Shown here: piece by piece, positions 24,790 through 64,000 of the stretch
How positions within the stretch are numbered: the stretch's first letter is position 1
Layout: each line of letters opens with the position of its first letter
Origin: Vespula vulgaris
Taxonomy: Eukaryota; Arthropoda; Insecta; Hymenoptera; Vespidae
Direction of reading: 5' to 3'
NCBI RefSeq assembly: GCF_905475345.1
Contig: NC_066591.1
Coordinates: forward strand, 4,974,501 to 5,038,500
Length of the DNA stretch: 64,000 nucleotides
Made by a program: the position numbers and the translations under genes
The notes under the pieces: generated by a model
Told to the model about the DNA's origin: nothing
The model's input: the letters and a program-made list of their open reading frames with translations, nothing else
The model's database searches: none

Positions 24790-24795
24790 AATAAA
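24790..24795 (+). terminator. Poly(A) signal of the peroxidase gene
   Basis: AATAAA 69 bases after the peroxidase stop. It lies beyond the DNAH2 poly(A) signal on the opposite strand (24753-24758), so the two 3' UTRs probably overlap. Confidence 0.5.
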
Positions 24796-24920
24796 TAATC
24801 AAATCGACACTTCAAATAGACTTAAAGGAGGAAGTATACGTACATTTTTTATGCTATAAGAAATTATTATCGATGATATTATCTCGAATATTGTTAACAT
24901 AATTAAACGTTTTACGAAAA

Positions 24921-62434
<37,514 letters not shown>

Positions 62435-64000
62435 TTTATTGACGGCTCCGCTCGGCTGGCCTCGGCACTTCTACCCGCTCGAGCGGTTCGCGTGCAGCTG
62501 ATTTATGCGTTCCGCCCGACTGTTATACTTGCGTCTCGAGATCTCGACTTTGAAAATCGTCGACTTGTCCGCGAGAAAATTATGCCTTCTCTTACGTACT
62601 ATACTTTCTCTCTTTCGAAAGTAAGGAATTTAACCTTGTCTTCTTGATAATCGTCGATTGTTTTAATAATTTTTAGTTGTCACTCGATCGAAATCGTAGA
62701 AAGAAATCGATGGTAAGATGATTGGGAAATATCTTCAAGCAAATAGAAAATATTTTTTATCGACGTCATTGTCAATCGTCTTTTATGTTTGAAAATAGTA
62801 TTCAAGAATTTTATTGAAAAATCTAATAAAACGAGCAAAAAATAAAACGGAAGAAAGGTGTTATATTAACGCGTCAGGCTTGTAAGTTGAACGATTTTAC
62901 AAGTATAATATCGAACGAGTTCGTTCGAGAATTTCGTGGAAAATAAACTCGCGTTTATCTTACGTCGGCGAATGAATTATTCAGATTCAACGAGGTCGCA
63001 GAGCGTTTGTCATTGAACGTTCTTTCTCGTTAATACTTACGAGCCAATATTCATTTGTCGAACGTAAACACGTCGAACTACAAAACGTGGATACGGATGG
63101 GAAACACAATGTGCACAATTACGAAGTATAAAGTATCTTACGTACATGCATATATGTATTTAAGTTATTTGTTGCATCTGAAATATCGTTCAGATTATGA
63201 TGGATAGCTTCTTAAAATCACCTCAAGTTCGAATTCAAGTGAACTCGTTTCCTTGCCTTCTCATCTTGGTATTAAACGAATATGCGATCGGATACGTACT
63301 CCCTCGATCTCTCTTTCTCTCTACACCTTTCTCTCTTTCAATCCAGATTTCTTACGAGAAACTGTGCATAGAAAGAGGATACCAACTGACAAAAATCTGG
63401 CTTTCAGAAACGGAGAATATGTTTTTCGGTGAGAGAGAAAGGAAACGTTATAAAAGATAGAAAAGAGAGGAAGCAAATGGATCGAAAAAGGGAAAAGAGA
63501 GCTAGAGAAGGCTATTGACATTTCTGTTTGTTTTTCTACCACTTTCGTATGTATTTCAACTTCGAATATAGATGCATTTTGCTGAGAGGGAAATATTTGA
63601 TTTGAAAAATTCGACCTAGCAATAATGATCACTTTTTATTTTTCCTTTTGGTCTTTTGGTTTTTAAATCTTCAGGAAGCTATAGCATAATAGCGGAATTA
63701 AAAGTATCTTTTAACGAAAATGTCTGACTGGATAAAAAAAGAATATCGTCTTCTCGTTCTTTCTTTCCTTTTTTTAATGATCTTTTTTCATAGTCGATAA
63801 CTGAAACATGTACCATCTTAAACCGAAAATAAAAGATTATAAGATTAAATGAACGGTCGCTATTAATTTTCGTTTCTTAAATGAAATCTATTTTCGATTC
63901 TATGTAGAGTAGATCGATACCGATTTTCCTTCCTTCCTTTCTCTTTTTCCCTTCTCGTTGCTTACGCGTCGTTTCTCGCGGAAAAAGAGGAAGACCTCTC
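62435..64000. other. Region with no recognised gene at the window end
   Basis: Upstream of the probable DNAH2 first exon. 62435-62560 is GC-richer and could be its promoter. The remainder is AT-rich with short CT/GA runs, and I see no convincing coding exon. Confidence 0.5.

Overview
This 64 kb window is an AT-rich, intron-containing nuclear segment from an animal, almost certainly an insect. Evidence: tandem secreted serpins of insect type, short GT-AG introns, many CT/GA/TA microsatellites, and frequent TCG/CGA words. The composition fits a hymenopteran (wasp, bee or ant), but that is inference only. No prokaryotic, CRISPR, phage or viral features were seen.

Layout on the + strand. 3-528: the 3' end of an unidentified single-pass membrane protein. 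1321-4761 and 6899-9140: two tandem secreted serpins, both with inhibitory hinges and matching exon phases. 9141-11020: AT-rich intergenic DNA. 11021-16047: a 12-exon gene that I identify as CCDC142. 19001-24721: a membrane-anchored animal haem peroxidase of about 1455 residues, whose C-terminal half is a run of diverged tryptophan-containing repeats.

The minus strand from 24921 to about 58262 (probably to 62434) is one very large gene, the axonemal dynein heavy chain DNAH2 (inner-arm dynein f / I1-beta type). I assembled 65 coding exons by eye. All splice phases agree and sum to 4498 codons including the stop. A probable first exon lies 4 kb upstream. The peroxidase and DNAH2 genes converge and their stop codons are 199 bp apart.

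Functionally these are unrelated neighbours: extracellular protease control, a surface or secretory-pathway peroxidase, a poorly known coiled-coil protein, and a ciliary motor. No operon-like unit is visible. The most unusual items are: the repeat-bearing peroxidase; a DNAH2 intron with perfect minor-spliceosome (U12) donor and branch signals but no standard 3' end in phase; a degenerate AAA2 P-loop in DNAH2; two GC-AG introns in the dynein stalk region; a tRNA-like (SINE-like) A/B-box element; a degenerate tandem repeat; and a Tc1/mariner-like inverted-repeat relic. Exon coordinates were hand-derived from splice consensus and homology and should be good to a few bases.
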